Source of the DNA: Alphaproteobacteria bacterium | GTDB lineage: Bacteria > Pseudomonadota > Alphaproteobacteria > Micropepsales > Micropepsaceae | Direction: 5' to 3' | DNA: 64,000 nucleotides | NCBI GenBank assembly: GCA_015654635.1 | Contig: JAATGP010000072.1 | Span: 34,024 to 98,023, forward strand | Shown: one piece after another, positions 42,324 through 51,407 of the stretch | Position numbering within the stretch: position 1 is the first letter of the stretch | Layout: each line of letters starts with the position of its first letter | Translations under genes and position numbers: made by a program | The notes under the pieces: generated by a model | Database searches by the model: none | Told to the model about the DNA's origin: nothing | Seen by the model: only the letters and a program-made list of their open reading frames with translations

Positions 42324-44513
42324 TTGAGTGATGTAACGACCGCTAGCGCGGAAGCTGGCACCCATGAAGTTACCACGCCTGTAACTTCAGTATCCCCTTC
42401 AGAGATTACCACAATTTCCATAGAACCGACCGTTCCGGCGGGGCTTGACGCGCCCGCTGATGCCGCTCCCGCCGCTGGCGCAGAGCCTCTCCCTCCCTAC
42501 CCCCACGACAGTGTGGATAACAATTCCGTTGCCGAAGAGCCGGGTTCGCCCGCAACAATCGAAGCACCCGCGGCGGAAACTTCTGCCCTCCCCCTCCCCC
42601 CGGATACCGGCGCCCTTAACAATTCCGTTGCTGAAATCCCAGCAGAAACCGTAACAATCGAACCCGAGGCCCCGGTGCCAGGATTCGCCACACTCGGCCT
42701 GTCGCCGGAGTTGCTGAAGGCGGTTCTGGAAGCGGGCTATACCACCCCCACGCCGATCCAGGCCGAAGGCATTCCCCTGGTTCTGAAGCGCCGGGACATG
42801 ATCGGCATTGCCCAGACCGGAACCGGCAAGACCGCCAGCTTCACCCTGCCGATGATCGAGCTTCTCGCCCGTGGCCGCGCCAAGGCGCGCATGCCGCGCT
42901 CGCTGATCCTGGAGCCGACGCGCGAACTCGCCGCCCAGGTGGCCGAGAGCTTCGAGAAATACGGCAAGTACAACAAACTTTCGATGGCGCTCTTGATCGG
43001 CGGCGTCTCTTTCGACGATCAGGATAAAAAGCTGGATCGCGGCGTCGATGTTTTGATCGCCACCCCAGGCCGCCTGATGGATCATTTCGAGCGCGGCAAG
43101 CTGATGCTCTCCCAAGTACAGATTTTGGTCGTCGACGAAGCCGACCGCATGCTGGATATGGGCTTCATCCCCGACGTCGAGAAGATCTGCAAGCTTCTGC
43201 CCTTCACCCGTCAGACCCTGTTCTATTCGGCGACCATGCCGGCGGAAATCCGCCGCCTGACCGAGCAGTTCCTCTCCAATCCTGTGCGCGTTGAGGTCAC
43301 CCGTCCGGCCACCACCGCCATCAATATCAAGCAGGAATTGATCCAGGTCCCCAATGACGAATGGGCCAAGCGTGAAGCCTTGCGCATGCTCATCAAGGAA
43401 GCGGGCGACATCACCAACGCCATCGTCTTCTGCAACAAGAAGCGCACCGTCGATATCGTTGCCAAATCGCTGTCAAAGCATGGCTTCAATGCGGCGCCGC
43501 TGCATGGCGATCTCGACCAATCCGTCCGTACCAAGACATTGGAGGATTTCCGCAGTGGCACGCTGACCATCCTGGTGGCGAGCGATGTGGCCGCGCGCGG
43601 TCTCGATATTCCCGCCGTCAGCCATGTTTTCAATTTCGACGTGCCCTACCATTCGGACGATTATGTCCATCGCGTCGGCCGCACCGGCAGAGCTGGACGC
43701 AGCGGTGAAGCCCTCATGCTGGTCACCAGCGCCGATGGCAAATATGTCGAAGCCATCGAAAAGCTGACCAAGACCGCCATCCCGCGCCGCAAGCTGGAAG
43801 GCCTCGCCGAACAAGTGCGCGAACGCCCGGCCCGCGAAGACCGCGGTGGCCGTGATCGCGATCGCAACAAACGCCGTAGTGGCGGCAATGGTGGTGGCAC
43901 CGGCAGCAACGGGCGTAATCACCGCGAGCATCCTATCAAAGCCCATGGCCAGGTGGCCTCGATGGAACCGATGAAGCCGGTCGCGGAAGCCGCCGTCAGG
44001 CCCGCCACCCCGGCGCCGGTGCGCCAGCCCGAGCGGCAGCAAGAACGCCAGCCGGAGCGCCGTCCCGAACCGGCACAATTTGCCCCCAGCCAGCGTCCCG
44101 CCCGCCCGCCGCAATATGCCCGCAACGCCCAGCGTCCGCAGCCGTATCAGCAGCCGCGGGTGGAATCCCGGCCGGTCGATATTTCCCAGCTTCCCGCCTT
44201 CCTGCTCCGCCCCGTAAAGCTGCCCAAACCCGTGGAAAAACTGGAAAAGGCCGCCGAAAAACCAGTCGTGAAGCCGGTCAAAGCGGAAAAGCCTGTGGCG
44301 GTCGAAAAGCCGGTTGTGATTGAAAAGCCGGTCATGGTCGAACCGAAAGCCGTTATCGAAACACCGGTGGTGGTCGAAACGCCCGTCGCGGTCGAAGTCT
44401 CGTCCGAAATTCCGGCAGTGGCCGCAAAGCCCAAGCGTCCGCGTGCGCCACGCAAGAAAAAAGTCGTGGCCCCCGTGGAAGCGCCTGCGGCCAAAGAACC
44501 CGATTCCGTCTGA
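42324..44513 (+). CDS. DEAD-box RNA helicase with long N- and C-terminal tails
   Basis: A 729-residue protein beginning at a TTG codon with AAGGAG 5 bases upstream, an unusual but well-supported start. Residues 1-110 are acidic and proline/threonine-rich with an imperfect repeat (NNSVAEEPGS, NNSVAEIPAE). The core (about 112-480) has the Q motif, AQTGTGKT near 163-170, PTRELAAQ, DEADRMLDMG near 271, SAT, RGLDIP and HRVGRTGRAG near 450. Residues 490-729 are basic, glutamine/proline-rich and end in many EKPV-like repeats plus KPKRPRAPRKKK, typical of RNA-binding tails. RhlE-like core; it probably acts in ribosome assembly or RNA turnover. Confidence 0.92.
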   Translation: MSDVTTASAEAGTHEVTTPVTSVSPSEITTISIEPTVPAGLDAPADAAPAAGAEPLPPYPHDSVDNNSVAEEPGSPATIEAPAAETSALPLPPDTGALNNSVAEIPAETVTIEPEAPVPGFATLGLSPELLKAVLEAGYTTPTPIQAEGIPLVLKRRDMIGIAQTGTGKTASFTLPMIELLARGRAKARMPRSLILEPTRELAAQVAESFEKYGKYNKLSMALLIGGVSFDDQDKKLDRGVDVLIATPGRLMDHFERGKLMLSQVQILVVDEADRMLDMGFIPDVEKICKLLPFTRQTLFYSATMPAEIRRLTEQFLSNPVRVEVTRPATTAINIKQELIQVPNDEWAKREALRMLIKEAGDITNAIVFCNKKRTVDIVAKSLSKHGFNAAPLHGDLDQSVRTKTLEDFRSGTLTILVASDVAARGLDIPAVSHVFNFDVPYHSDDYVHRVGRTGRAGRSGEALMLVTSADGKYVEAIEKLTKTAIPRRKLEGLAEQVRERPAREDRGGRDRDRNKRRSGGNGGGTGSNGRNHREHPIKAHGQVASMEPMKPVAEAAVRPATPAPVRQPERQQERQPERRPEPAQFAPSQRPARPPQYARNAQRPQPYQQPRVESRPVDISQLPAFLLRPVKLPKPVEKLEKAAEKPVVKPVKAEKPVAVEKPVVIEKPVMVEPKAVIETPVVVETPVAVEVSSEIPAVAAKPKRPRAPRKKKVVAPVEAPAAKEPDSV

Positions 44514-44557
44514 GGCTGACCGGTTTCGTCCCCGGGCATGGGTATGTTTGCTTAGAA

Positions 44558-44582
44558 AAACCGGGCAAGTCAGGCCCGGTTT
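44558..44582 (+). terminator. Hairpin after the DEAD-box gene
   Basis: AAACCGGGC and GCCCGGTTT form a perfect 9-bp stem with loop AAGTCAG, starting 44 bases past the helicase stop. The T run is only the three T of the stem, so it may be a weak terminator or an RNA-stabilising hairpin. Confidence 0.55.
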
Positions 44583-44618
44583 AACGCTTTCTTACCCCCC
44601 GCTCGGCGACACTTGGCG

Positions 44619-45698
44619 ATGCTCCGAAACTGGAGCGACGCTCTGGGGAATGGCGTGGCAGGACAACCTCGCGAACAAGCATTGGCAAAAGCGGCAATTG
44701 CCTTGATGGCCGATTGGAATATCGCGCCGACGCCGGAGAATTACGAGCTCTTCTACGTCTACGCCACGGGCAACAATCCCGCCCTTGCCAAGACTATCGA
44801 AGGCATGGTCAAGGCCCGCATCAGCTTCACCCACGCGGTGCTCCAGGATTTGTCCTCCCGCTTCCTGCCTCACGAGCGCACCGTCCAGACCATGGACGAT
44901 GTTGGTGTCGGCATCAGCAGCATGATCGATGCCATGCTGACCAAGTTGGAGAAAGCTGGTAAGGATGCGGGCGAATACGGTCGCACGCTGTCGGCAGCGA
45001 GCGGCGAACTCGGCGGCACACAATCCCCTGCCGCCATGGCCAAGCTGGTGGACCGGCTGGTGGGCGCTACCCAGGCCATGGAAAACCGCGCCAAGGTGCT
45101 CGAAAGCGAATTGCAGCGTTCCTCGAACCAAGTGAACGAACTCAAGACCCAGCTCGATACGGTACGCAAGGAAAGCCGCCTCGATCCATTGACCAATTTG
45201 GCCAATCGCAAAGCCTTCGACCTCGAATTGCAAGCTGCAATTGAGGATGCACGCGAGACCAATACCAGCGTCGCGCTGATGATGTGCGACATCGATCATT
45301 TCAAACGCTTCAATGACACCTGGGGCCATCAAACCGGCGATCAGGTACTGCGTCTGGTCTCCAACTGCTTGTCCGAGAATGTGAAGGGACGCGACACCGC
45401 TGCCCGCTATGGCGGGGAGGAATTCGTCGTCATTCTGCGCCGCACCGAACTTGTGGGCGCCAAAAAGCTCGCCACGCAGATCCGTTGCAACGTCGAAAAC
45501 AAAAAACTGGTCAAGAAATCGACCGGCGATATCCTCGGCACCATAACGATCTCCATCGGCGTTTCCGAGCTCAAGAAGAACGACACTGCCGAACTCCTGG
45601 TGCAACGGGCCGATCGCTGCCTCTACAAGGCCAAGAACACGGGCCGCAACCGCGTCGTCGCCGAGGACGAATTGCTCGCTGCGTCCAACGCCGCCTAG
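44619..45698 (+). CDS. GGDEF-domain diguanylate cyclase
   Basis: A 359-residue protein from the ATG at 44619 (a TTG at 44613 is possible; no ribosome site is clear). The N-terminal 170 residues are helical with a coiled coil near 155-180, with no membrane helix, so it is cytoplasmic. The GGDEF domain (about 180-345) has RLDPLTNLANRKAF, MCDIDHFKRFNDTWGHQTGD and the active-site GGEEF at 264-268, and lacks the RxxD inhibitory site upstream. It should make cyclic-di-GMP from two GTP. Related N-terminal arrangements occur in alphaproteobacterial cyclases. Confidence 0.92.
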   Translation: MLRNWSDALGNGVAGQPREQALAKAAIALMADWNIAPTPENYELFYVYATGNNPALAKTIEGMVKARISFTHAVLQDLSSRFLPHERTVQTMDDVGVGISSMIDAMLTKLEKAGKDAGEYGRTLSAASGELGGTQSPAAMAKLVDRLVGATQAMENRAKVLESELQRSSNQVNELKTQLDTVRKESRLDPLTNLANRKAFDLELQAAIEDARETNTSVALMMCDIDHFKRFNDTWGHQTGDQVLRLVSNCLSENVKGRDTAARYGGEEFVVILRRTELVGAKKLATQIRCNVENKKLVKKSTGDILGTITISIGVSELKKNDTAELLVQRADRCLYKAKNTGRNRVVAEDELLAASNAA

Positions 45699-45830
45699 CA
45701 TTAACCTTGTTTCAGAAAAGCCCATTTTTCGAGCAAGCTTGCTCAGTGGGCAATAAGTCGCGAAAGCGTGACTTGCGCCTCTCGCTGTGCCATTCGCATT
45801 CTTCGGCCATATCTTTCGAGGAGTCTGCGG

Positions 45831-47906
45831 ATGCCCATTCGCCACCATCGGCGCTTGATTGCGGTGGCCTTGCTTGTTCTGACCGGTTGCTCCACACCGC
45901 CACCGCCTGCCGCGCCGATACCGCCGCCGGGTCCGAAACCCACACTTGGCGCCTGGGGCATTGACCTCTCTGGCATGGATCGCAGCGTCAAGCCGGGCGA
46001 CGACTTCTACAACTATGTGAACGGGAACTGGGATAAAGCGGTGGTGATTCCGCCGGACCGCTCGAATATCGGCTCCTTCCAGCAACTCGCGATTCTAAGC
46101 GATGCACGCATGAAGGAGATCGTGGCGGGCCTCGCCGCCAAACCGCTCGACCAACTTTCGCCCGAAGAAAAGAAGCTGCGCGATTTCTATGACGCCTATC
46201 TCGACGATAAACAGATCGAGGACCGCGGCCTCGAACCGGTCAAGGCCGATTTGGCCCGCATTGCCAAACTGAAGACCTTGAAAGCGGTGGCGCGCGTCAT
46301 GGGCTCACCGGCGATGGAAGCTGGCAGCCTGTTCAACATTGAAATTACCGTCGACGACAAGAATTCCAATGCCTATGCCGTGGCCGCTTCTGCCGCCGGG
46401 CTTGGCATGCCGGACCGCGATTACTACCTCCTCGACAATACCGAGATCGTCAAAGCGCGCGAGGCCTATAAAACCTATATCACCACCATGCTCGCCCTCA
46501 TCGGCGCCAAGAATGCCGAGGTGCGCGCCGCCAAGGTGCTGGCGCTCGAAACCGCAATTGCTGAGGTACGTTGGACACGCAAAGACCGCCGTGACCGAGA
46601 CAAGATGTATGTCCCCATGACATACGCCGCGCTGAAGAGCTTTGCCCCCGACTTTGCCTGGGATGATTTCGTCTCCGAGAGTGGCATTCCAATGAAGAAT
46701 GGCGAGCGGCAGGTGATCGTCGGCGAAAATACCGCCATTCCTGTTCTGGCCAAGCTGTTCAAGAAGACACCCGTCGCCGTTTGGAAAGATTACCTTACGG
46801 TGCATTATCTGCACTCCTATGCGGCTTACTTGCCCAAACGCTTCGACGACGCCGATTTTGCCTTTTTCGGCACCGTCATTGGCGGGCGCTCGGAGCAATA
46901 TGATCGGGCCACGCGCGCTGTGCACCTCTTGGACAACAAGATGGGCGAAGCGCTGGGCAAACTTTATACGGCGCGCTATTTCCCGCCGCAGTCGAAAGCC
47001 AAAGTGGAAAAACTCGTCGCCAATCTGCTCAAAGCTTATGAGCAAGATATCCAGTCGCTGACTTGGATGAGCGAGGCGACCAAGCAAAAGGCACTGGAAA
47101 AGGTGCATCAATTCACACCGCATATCGGCTATCCGGATAGCTGGCGCGACTACTCAGGGCTTGCGATCTCGCGCGACGACCTCATCGGAGACCTCAAGCG
47201 TGCGGCCTTGTTCGATTGGAACCGTGACGTTGGCCGTCTTGACCGGCCTGTCGACAAAAACGAATGGCATATGACGCCGCCGACGGTGAACGCCTATTAT
47301 ATGCGCTCGTTCAACTCGATCACCTTCCCGGCTGCGATCTTGCAACCACCCTTCTTCGATCCCAATGCCGACGATGCGGTCAATTACGGTGGTATCGGCG
47401 CGGTGATCGGCCACGAGATTAGCCATGGCTTTGACGATCAGGGTTCCAAATATACCGGCACCGGCAATCTCGAGAGTTGGTGGACGGATGAGGATCGCGC
47501 CAACTTCAAGGCCCGCACCGATACGCTGGTCAAGCAATTCGACACCTACGAGCCCCTGCCGGGTCTAAAGGTGCGCGGCGCCAACACCCTGGGCGAAAAC
47601 ATCGCCGATCTGGCCGGGCTGTCGATTGCGCTCAAGGCCTATCGCATTTCCCTTGGCGGTCAGCCGGCGCCCGTGCTGGATGGCTTTACGGGCGACCAGC
47701 GTGTCTTCCTGGCGTTTGGCCAAGTCTGGCGGATTAAATTCCGCGACGGCGATCTGCGCAACCGCATTCTCTCCGATGTGCATTCGCCAGGCCCCTTCCG
47801 GGTGCGTGGTACCCTGCGCAACGTCGATGATTGGTATACCGCCTTCGACGTCAAAGCTGGTGACAAATACTATCTGCCGCCGGAAGAACGCGTCAAACTC
47901 TGGTAA
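45831..47906 (+). CDS. M13 family zinc metallopeptidase, lipoprotein (copy 1)
   Basis: A 691-residue neprilysin-like peptidase from the ATG at 45831, with GAGGAG upstream. The N-terminus RLIAVALLVLTGCSTPPPP carries a lipobox, so it is anchored on the periplasmic side. After a proline-rich linker, the M13 N-terminal domain starts (SGMDRSVKPGDDFYNYVNGNW). The catalytic zinc motif is HEISHGFDDQG with the first His near 528; the third ligand is in GENIADLAGL, and DVHSPGPFRVRGTLRN is near the end. It cuts short peptides. A near full-length paralogue follows 37 bases downstream. Confidence 0.93.
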   Translation: MPIRHHRRLIAVALLVLTGCSTPPPPAAPIPPPGPKPTLGAWGIDLSGMDRSVKPGDDFYNYVNGNWDKAVVIPPDRSNIGSFQQLAILSDARMKEIVAGLAAKPLDQLSPEEKKLRDFYDAYLDDKQIEDRGLEPVKADLARIAKLKTLKAVARVMGSPAMEAGSLFNIEITVDDKNSNAYAVAASAAGLGMPDRDYYLLDNTEIVKAREAYKTYITTMLALIGAKNAEVRAAKVLALETAIAEVRWTRKDRRDRDKMYVPMTYAALKSFAPDFAWDDFVSESGIPMKNGERQVIVGENTAIPVLAKLFKKTPVAVWKDYLTVHYLHSYAAYLPKRFDDADFAFFGTVIGGRSEQYDRATRAVHLLDNKMGEALGKLYTARYFPPQSKAKVEKLVANLLKAYEQDIQSLTWMSEATKQKALEKVHQFTPHIGYPDSWRDYSGLAISRDDLIGDLKRAALFDWNRDVGRLDRPVDKNEWHMTPPTVNAYYMRSFNSITFPAAILQPPFFDPNADDAVNYGGIGAVIGHEISHGFDDQGSKYTGTGNLESWWTDEDRANFKARTDTLVKQFDTYEPLPGLKVRGANTLGENIADLAGLSIALKAYRISLGGQPAPVLDGFTGDQRVFLAFGQVWRIKFRDGDLRNRILSDVHSPGPFRVRGTLRNVDDWYTAFDVKAGDKYYLPPEERVKLW

Positions 47907-47943
47907 ACTATCTCGCTGTCTTTTCATTCTACGGGAGTTCTCT

Positions 47944-50007
47944 ATGCATCGAAGCCTCGTGGCGTTAGCCGCGCTCGTTTTGGCTGGCTGCGCCGCCTCT
48001 GCTCCGCCGCCTCCGCCCGCACCGCCGCCAGGCCCCAAAGCCGAGCTTGGCAGCTGGGGCGTAGACCTCACCGGCATGGACAAATCGGTGAAGCCAGGGG
48101 ACGACTTCTACTCCTATGTGAACGGCGCTTGGGACAAGACGGCTGTGATCCCCCCGGACCGTTCGGGCATCGGCTCCTTCCAGTCACTTGCGATCCTCAG
48201 CGAAACTCGCATGAAAGCCATCGTGGCCGAGTTGACGGCAAAACCTGTCGATAAGCTCACACCCGATGAAAAAAAGCTGCGCGATCTTTACGACGGCTTC
48301 ATGGACGAATCCGCCATCGAGGCGCGCGGCCTGGAACCCGCTAAGGCGGATCTCGCCCGCATTGCGGGGCTGAAAACGCTCAAGGACGTGGCCCAGCTCA
48401 TGGGCTCGCCGAAGCTTTCTGCCGGTAGCATCTACGGCCTTGCCATCGGCGTGGACGACAAGAATCCAAGCGCCTATAGCGTCAATGTTACTGCCGCGGG
48501 CCTGGGTATGCCAGATCGCGACTTCTATCTGCTCGACAATCCCGACATCGTGAAGGTACGCGAGGCCTATAAGGTCTTCCTCACCACCATGCTCGATCTC
48601 TCTGGCGCGAAGAATGCATCGGCGCGAGCCGGCAAAGTGCTGGCGCTGGAAACCGCCATTGCCAAGCTGCGCTGGGAACTGAAGGATCAGCGCGAAGCCG
48701 ACAAAATGTATGCGCCGATGACCTTTAAGGCGTTGAAGAAGGCGGCTCCGCAATTTGCCTGGGATTCGTTCTTTTCTGAATCGAACATTCCCTTAAAGAA
48801 CGGCGAACGCCAGATCATCGTTGGTGAAAGCACGGCTATCCCGCCGCTGGCCAAGCTCTTCGCCAAAACCCCGGTCGCGGTGTGGCGCGATTATCTGACG
48901 GTGCAGTACCTGCATAGCTATGCCCCCTACCTGCCCAAGAAATACGACGAAGCCAATTTCGCCTTCTTCGGCACGGTCCTGTCGGGCCGCACGCAGCAGA
49001 ATGATCGCGCCACGCGCGCTGTACGCCTGCTCGACGAGCATCTGGGCGAAGCCTTCGGCCAGGTTTATGTCGGCAAATACTTCCCGCCAGAGTCCAAAGC
49101 GAAAGTCGAAAAGCTGGTCTCCAATCTGCTCAAAGCCTACGAGCAGGACATCCAGTCGCTAACTTGGATGAGCGACGAGACCAAGAAAAAAGCGCTCGAA
49201 AAGATCCGCCAGTTCAAGCCCTATATTGGCTATCCCGACAAGTGGCGCGACTACTCGGACTACACCGTGATACGCGACGATGTGGTCGGCAACATCAAGC
49301 GCTCGGCATTGTTCGATTGGAACCGCGATGTCAGCCGCCTGGACAGCCCGGTCGACAAGGCCGAATGGCAAATGACGCCTCCAACCGTGAACGCCTATTA
49401 CGCACCGCCCTTCAACTCCATCACCTTTCCGGCGGCCATTCTGCAGGCGCCGTTCTTCGATCCCAATGCGGATGATGCGGTTAATTACGGCGCCATCGGC
49501 GCTGTGATCGGCCATGAGATCAGTCACGGCTTCGATGACCAGGGCTCGAAATATACGGGCGAAGGCGTGCTGCAAAGCTGGTGGACGGACGAAGATCGCA
49601 AAAACTTCGATGCCCGTACCAAGATGCTGGCGCAGCAGTACGATACTTACGAACCGCTACCGGGTTTGCATGTGCGCGGCGAAGCCACGCTGGGCGAGAA
49701 CATCGCCGACCTTGCGGGCTTGTCGATTGCTCTTAAAGCCTATCGCATCTCGCTGAATGGCAACCCGGCACCGGTGCTGGACGGCTTTACCGGCGAGCAG
49801 CGCTTCTTCCTCGGTATCGGCCAAGTCTGGCGCACCAAGATGCGCGAAGGGGCGCTCAGGAGCCGGATTTTGTCGGATGTGCACTCTCCGGCTGAATTTC
49901 GCGTCCGCGGCGCCACCCGCAATGTCGACGATTGGTATTCGGCCTTCGATGTGAAGCCGGGCGATAAGTACTATCTGCCACCGGATCAGCGCGTCAGGCT
50001 CTGGTAA
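47944..50007 (+). CDS. M13 family zinc metallopeptidase, lipoprotein (copy 2)
   Basis: A 687-residue paralogue of the preceding gene, alike along the whole length, from the ATG at 47944 with GGGAG upstream. Lipobox LVLAGCAAS, proline-rich linker, then SVKPGDDFYSYVNGAWD. The zinc motif HEISHGFDDQG is near 524, and GENIADLAGLSIALKAYRISL is identical with copy 1. Close spacing suggests one transcript. All catalytic residues are kept in both copies, so both may be active, perhaps with different peptide preference because the mid-region differs. Confidence 0.93.
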   Translation: MHRSLVALAALVLAGCAASAPPPPPAPPPGPKAELGSWGVDLTGMDKSVKPGDDFYSYVNGAWDKTAVIPPDRSGIGSFQSLAILSETRMKAIVAELTAKPVDKLTPDEKKLRDLYDGFMDESAIEARGLEPAKADLARIAGLKTLKDVAQLMGSPKLSAGSIYGLAIGVDDKNPSAYSVNVTAAGLGMPDRDFYLLDNPDIVKVREAYKVFLTTMLDLSGAKNASARAGKVLALETAIAKLRWELKDQREADKMYAPMTFKALKKAAPQFAWDSFFSESNIPLKNGERQIIVGESTAIPPLAKLFAKTPVAVWRDYLTVQYLHSYAPYLPKKYDEANFAFFGTVLSGRTQQNDRATRAVRLLDEHLGEAFGQVYVGKYFPPESKAKVEKLVSNLLKAYEQDIQSLTWMSDETKKKALEKIRQFKPYIGYPDKWRDYSDYTVIRDDVVGNIKRSALFDWNRDVSRLDSPVDKAEWQMTPPTVNAYYAPPFNSITFPAAILQAPFFDPNADDAVNYGAIGAVIGHEISHGFDDQGSKYTGEGVLQSWWTDEDRKNFDARTKMLAQQYDTYEPLPGLHVRGEATLGENIADLAGLSIALKAYRISLNGNPAPVLDGFTGEQRFFLGIGQVWRTKMREGALRSRILSDVHSPAEFRVRGATRNVDDWYSAFDVKPGDKYYLPPDQRVRLW

Positions 50008-50154
50008 TAAGATCTGTAGAGAATGAAGATGGCGGGCAGCAATGTCCGCCATTTCTGTTTGGCAGGTGATCGCTTCAAAGCCGCTTTGCCGATTGTCCCG
50101 CCCTGTGCCTTCCCTGTAGTTTGGACTTGGCTTTCTGCCTTCAAGAGATATCCG

Positions 50155-51051
50155 ATGCGTCGTCTTCCGCAAATTGTCTGCATTCTGGGCTTCGGCCTCA
50201 TTTCTGCGGCAGCGGACGATCCCTCCAGCCGCGAATTCAAGGAATGCCCCAACTGCGCGCAGATGGTTGGTATTCCGGCAGGCAAATTCGCCATGGGTAG
50301 CCCGGCAGGCGAACCTGGCCGCTTCGACAATGAAGGTCCGCAGCATATCGTCAGCGTCAAAGCCTTCGCACTCGCCAAGGCCGCCGTGGCCAGCGAGGAC
50401 TATCTCATTTTCCTGCGCGACAGCGGTTATCAGCCAGAGCCCTGCAATCACCTCATCGATATGCGCTGGCGCGTGCCTTCCAAAGGTGTCGCTTACCCGC
50501 CTTATGATGAAGAACCCTCGCGCTGGCCGGCCAGCTGCATTTCCTGGAAGGATGCGCAGGCTTATATTGCCTGGCTAAACGCCGAGGTGCGCAAGACCCG
50601 CCCGTCACTTGGCGCCCGGCCCGGCCCCTATCGCCTGCCCAGCGAGGCGGAGTGGGAATATGCCGCCCGCGCCGGCACCACGACCGCGCGCTGGTGGGGT
50701 GACGATATCGGCCGCGGCAATGCCAATTGCAATGGCTGCGGCAGCGCCTACGATTTTCATGTCTTATCCAATGCCGACAGCTTCAAGCCCAATGCGTTCG
50801 GGCTCTATGGCATGCTCGGTAATGTCTGGCAGTGGACGGAGGATTGCTGGCACAAGGGCTATCTCGGCGCACCCGCCGACGCCCGGCCATGGAGCGAAAA
50901 GAACTGCACCCAGCATGTCTTGCGTGGCGGCTCTTGGGACAACGTCCCCCTCTTTGTGCGATCCGCCGCGCGGGTCAGCGGTACCGGCGATGGCAGCGAG
51001 TTCGATTATTCGACGCTGGCTGGCTTCCGGGTGGCACGCGACCTGCCATAA
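50155..51051 (+). CDS. Formylglycine-generating-enzyme family (SUMF1-like) exported protein
   Basis: A 298-residue protein from the ATG at 50155. The first 20 residues form a signal peptide (MRRLPQIVCILGFGLISAAA). The FGE-sulfatase fold is clear: IPAGKFAMGSPAGE, YRLPSEAEWEYAARAGT, NAFGLYGMLGNVWQWTEDCW and LRGGSWDN. Enzymes of this fold oxidise sulfatase cysteines (FGE), build ergothioneine (EgtB) or act in other ways. No sulfatase gene is nearby and the copper-site cysteine pair was not confirmed, so the reaction cannot be assigned. Confidence 0.85.
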   Translation: MRRLPQIVCILGFGLISAAADDPSSREFKECPNCAQMVGIPAGKFAMGSPAGEPGRFDNEGPQHIVSVKAFALAKAAVASEDYLIFLRDSGYQPEPCNHLIDMRWRVPSKGVAYPPYDEEPSRWPASCISWKDAQAYIAWLNAEVRKTRPSLGARPGPYRLPSEAEWEYAARAGTTTARWWGDDIGRGNANCNGCGSAYDFHVLSNADSFKPNAFGLYGMLGNVWQWTEDCWHKGYLGAPADARPWSEKNCTQHVLRGGSWDNVPLFVRSAARVSGTGDGSEFDYSTLAGFRVARDLP

Positions 51052-51233
51052 TCCGCTCTGGTCTCGAAAATTGTCTCAGTTTCGCATAATTTCATAAAAC
51101 GCTCTAAGTAGCTGACGGCCCTTACATTTAAAACGCTGGGCCGGTGCGTGCCTCGCACTTGCCGGGCTTCCAGCGCGATCACATGTCGATCGCTTCTGAC
51201 ATCTTGTGCATCGGCGTTACAAGGACCGAGCCC

Positions 51234-51407
51234 ATGGGTACTCCACGCAAGACTATCTCGCCGTCGGAGGTCGACGAGAAATTTCTTCTGCAGGCATTGC
51301 GGCGCTTGCCGACACCGGAACAACGCTATGTCTTCACGCTGATGGCCGATCTCATCAGTCACGGACTAGCCGCGCCGAAGGGCGAATCCAGTAACAGCAG
51401 CGACTAA
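51234..51407 (+). CDS. Small protein, 57 residues, unknown
   Basis: Read from the ATG at 51234, with AAGGA 9 bases upstream; in-frame starts at 51183 and 51144 are possible but lack sites. The product (PRKTISPSEVDEKFLLQALRRLPTPEQRYVFTLMADLISHGL) has no signal peptide and looks helical, resembling a small regulatory or adaptor protein, but no family is recognised. Its end overlaps the convergent TonB-like gene by 4 bases. Confidence 0.5.
   Translation: MGTPRKTISPSEVDEKFLLQALRRLPTPEQRYVFTLMADLISHGLAAPKGESSNSSD

Noticed and set aside
42170..42421. Minus-strand 83-codon frame ahead of the helicase
   Set aside because: It runs back over the helicase start and its ribosome site, has no site of its own, and its sequence is low complexity.
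44220..44400. Repeats in the helicase C-terminal tail considered as a CRISPR or tandem DNA array
   Set aside because: The repeats are codon-level EKPV/VETPV units of uneven length inside the reading frame, with no spacers; no CRISPR array was found in the window.
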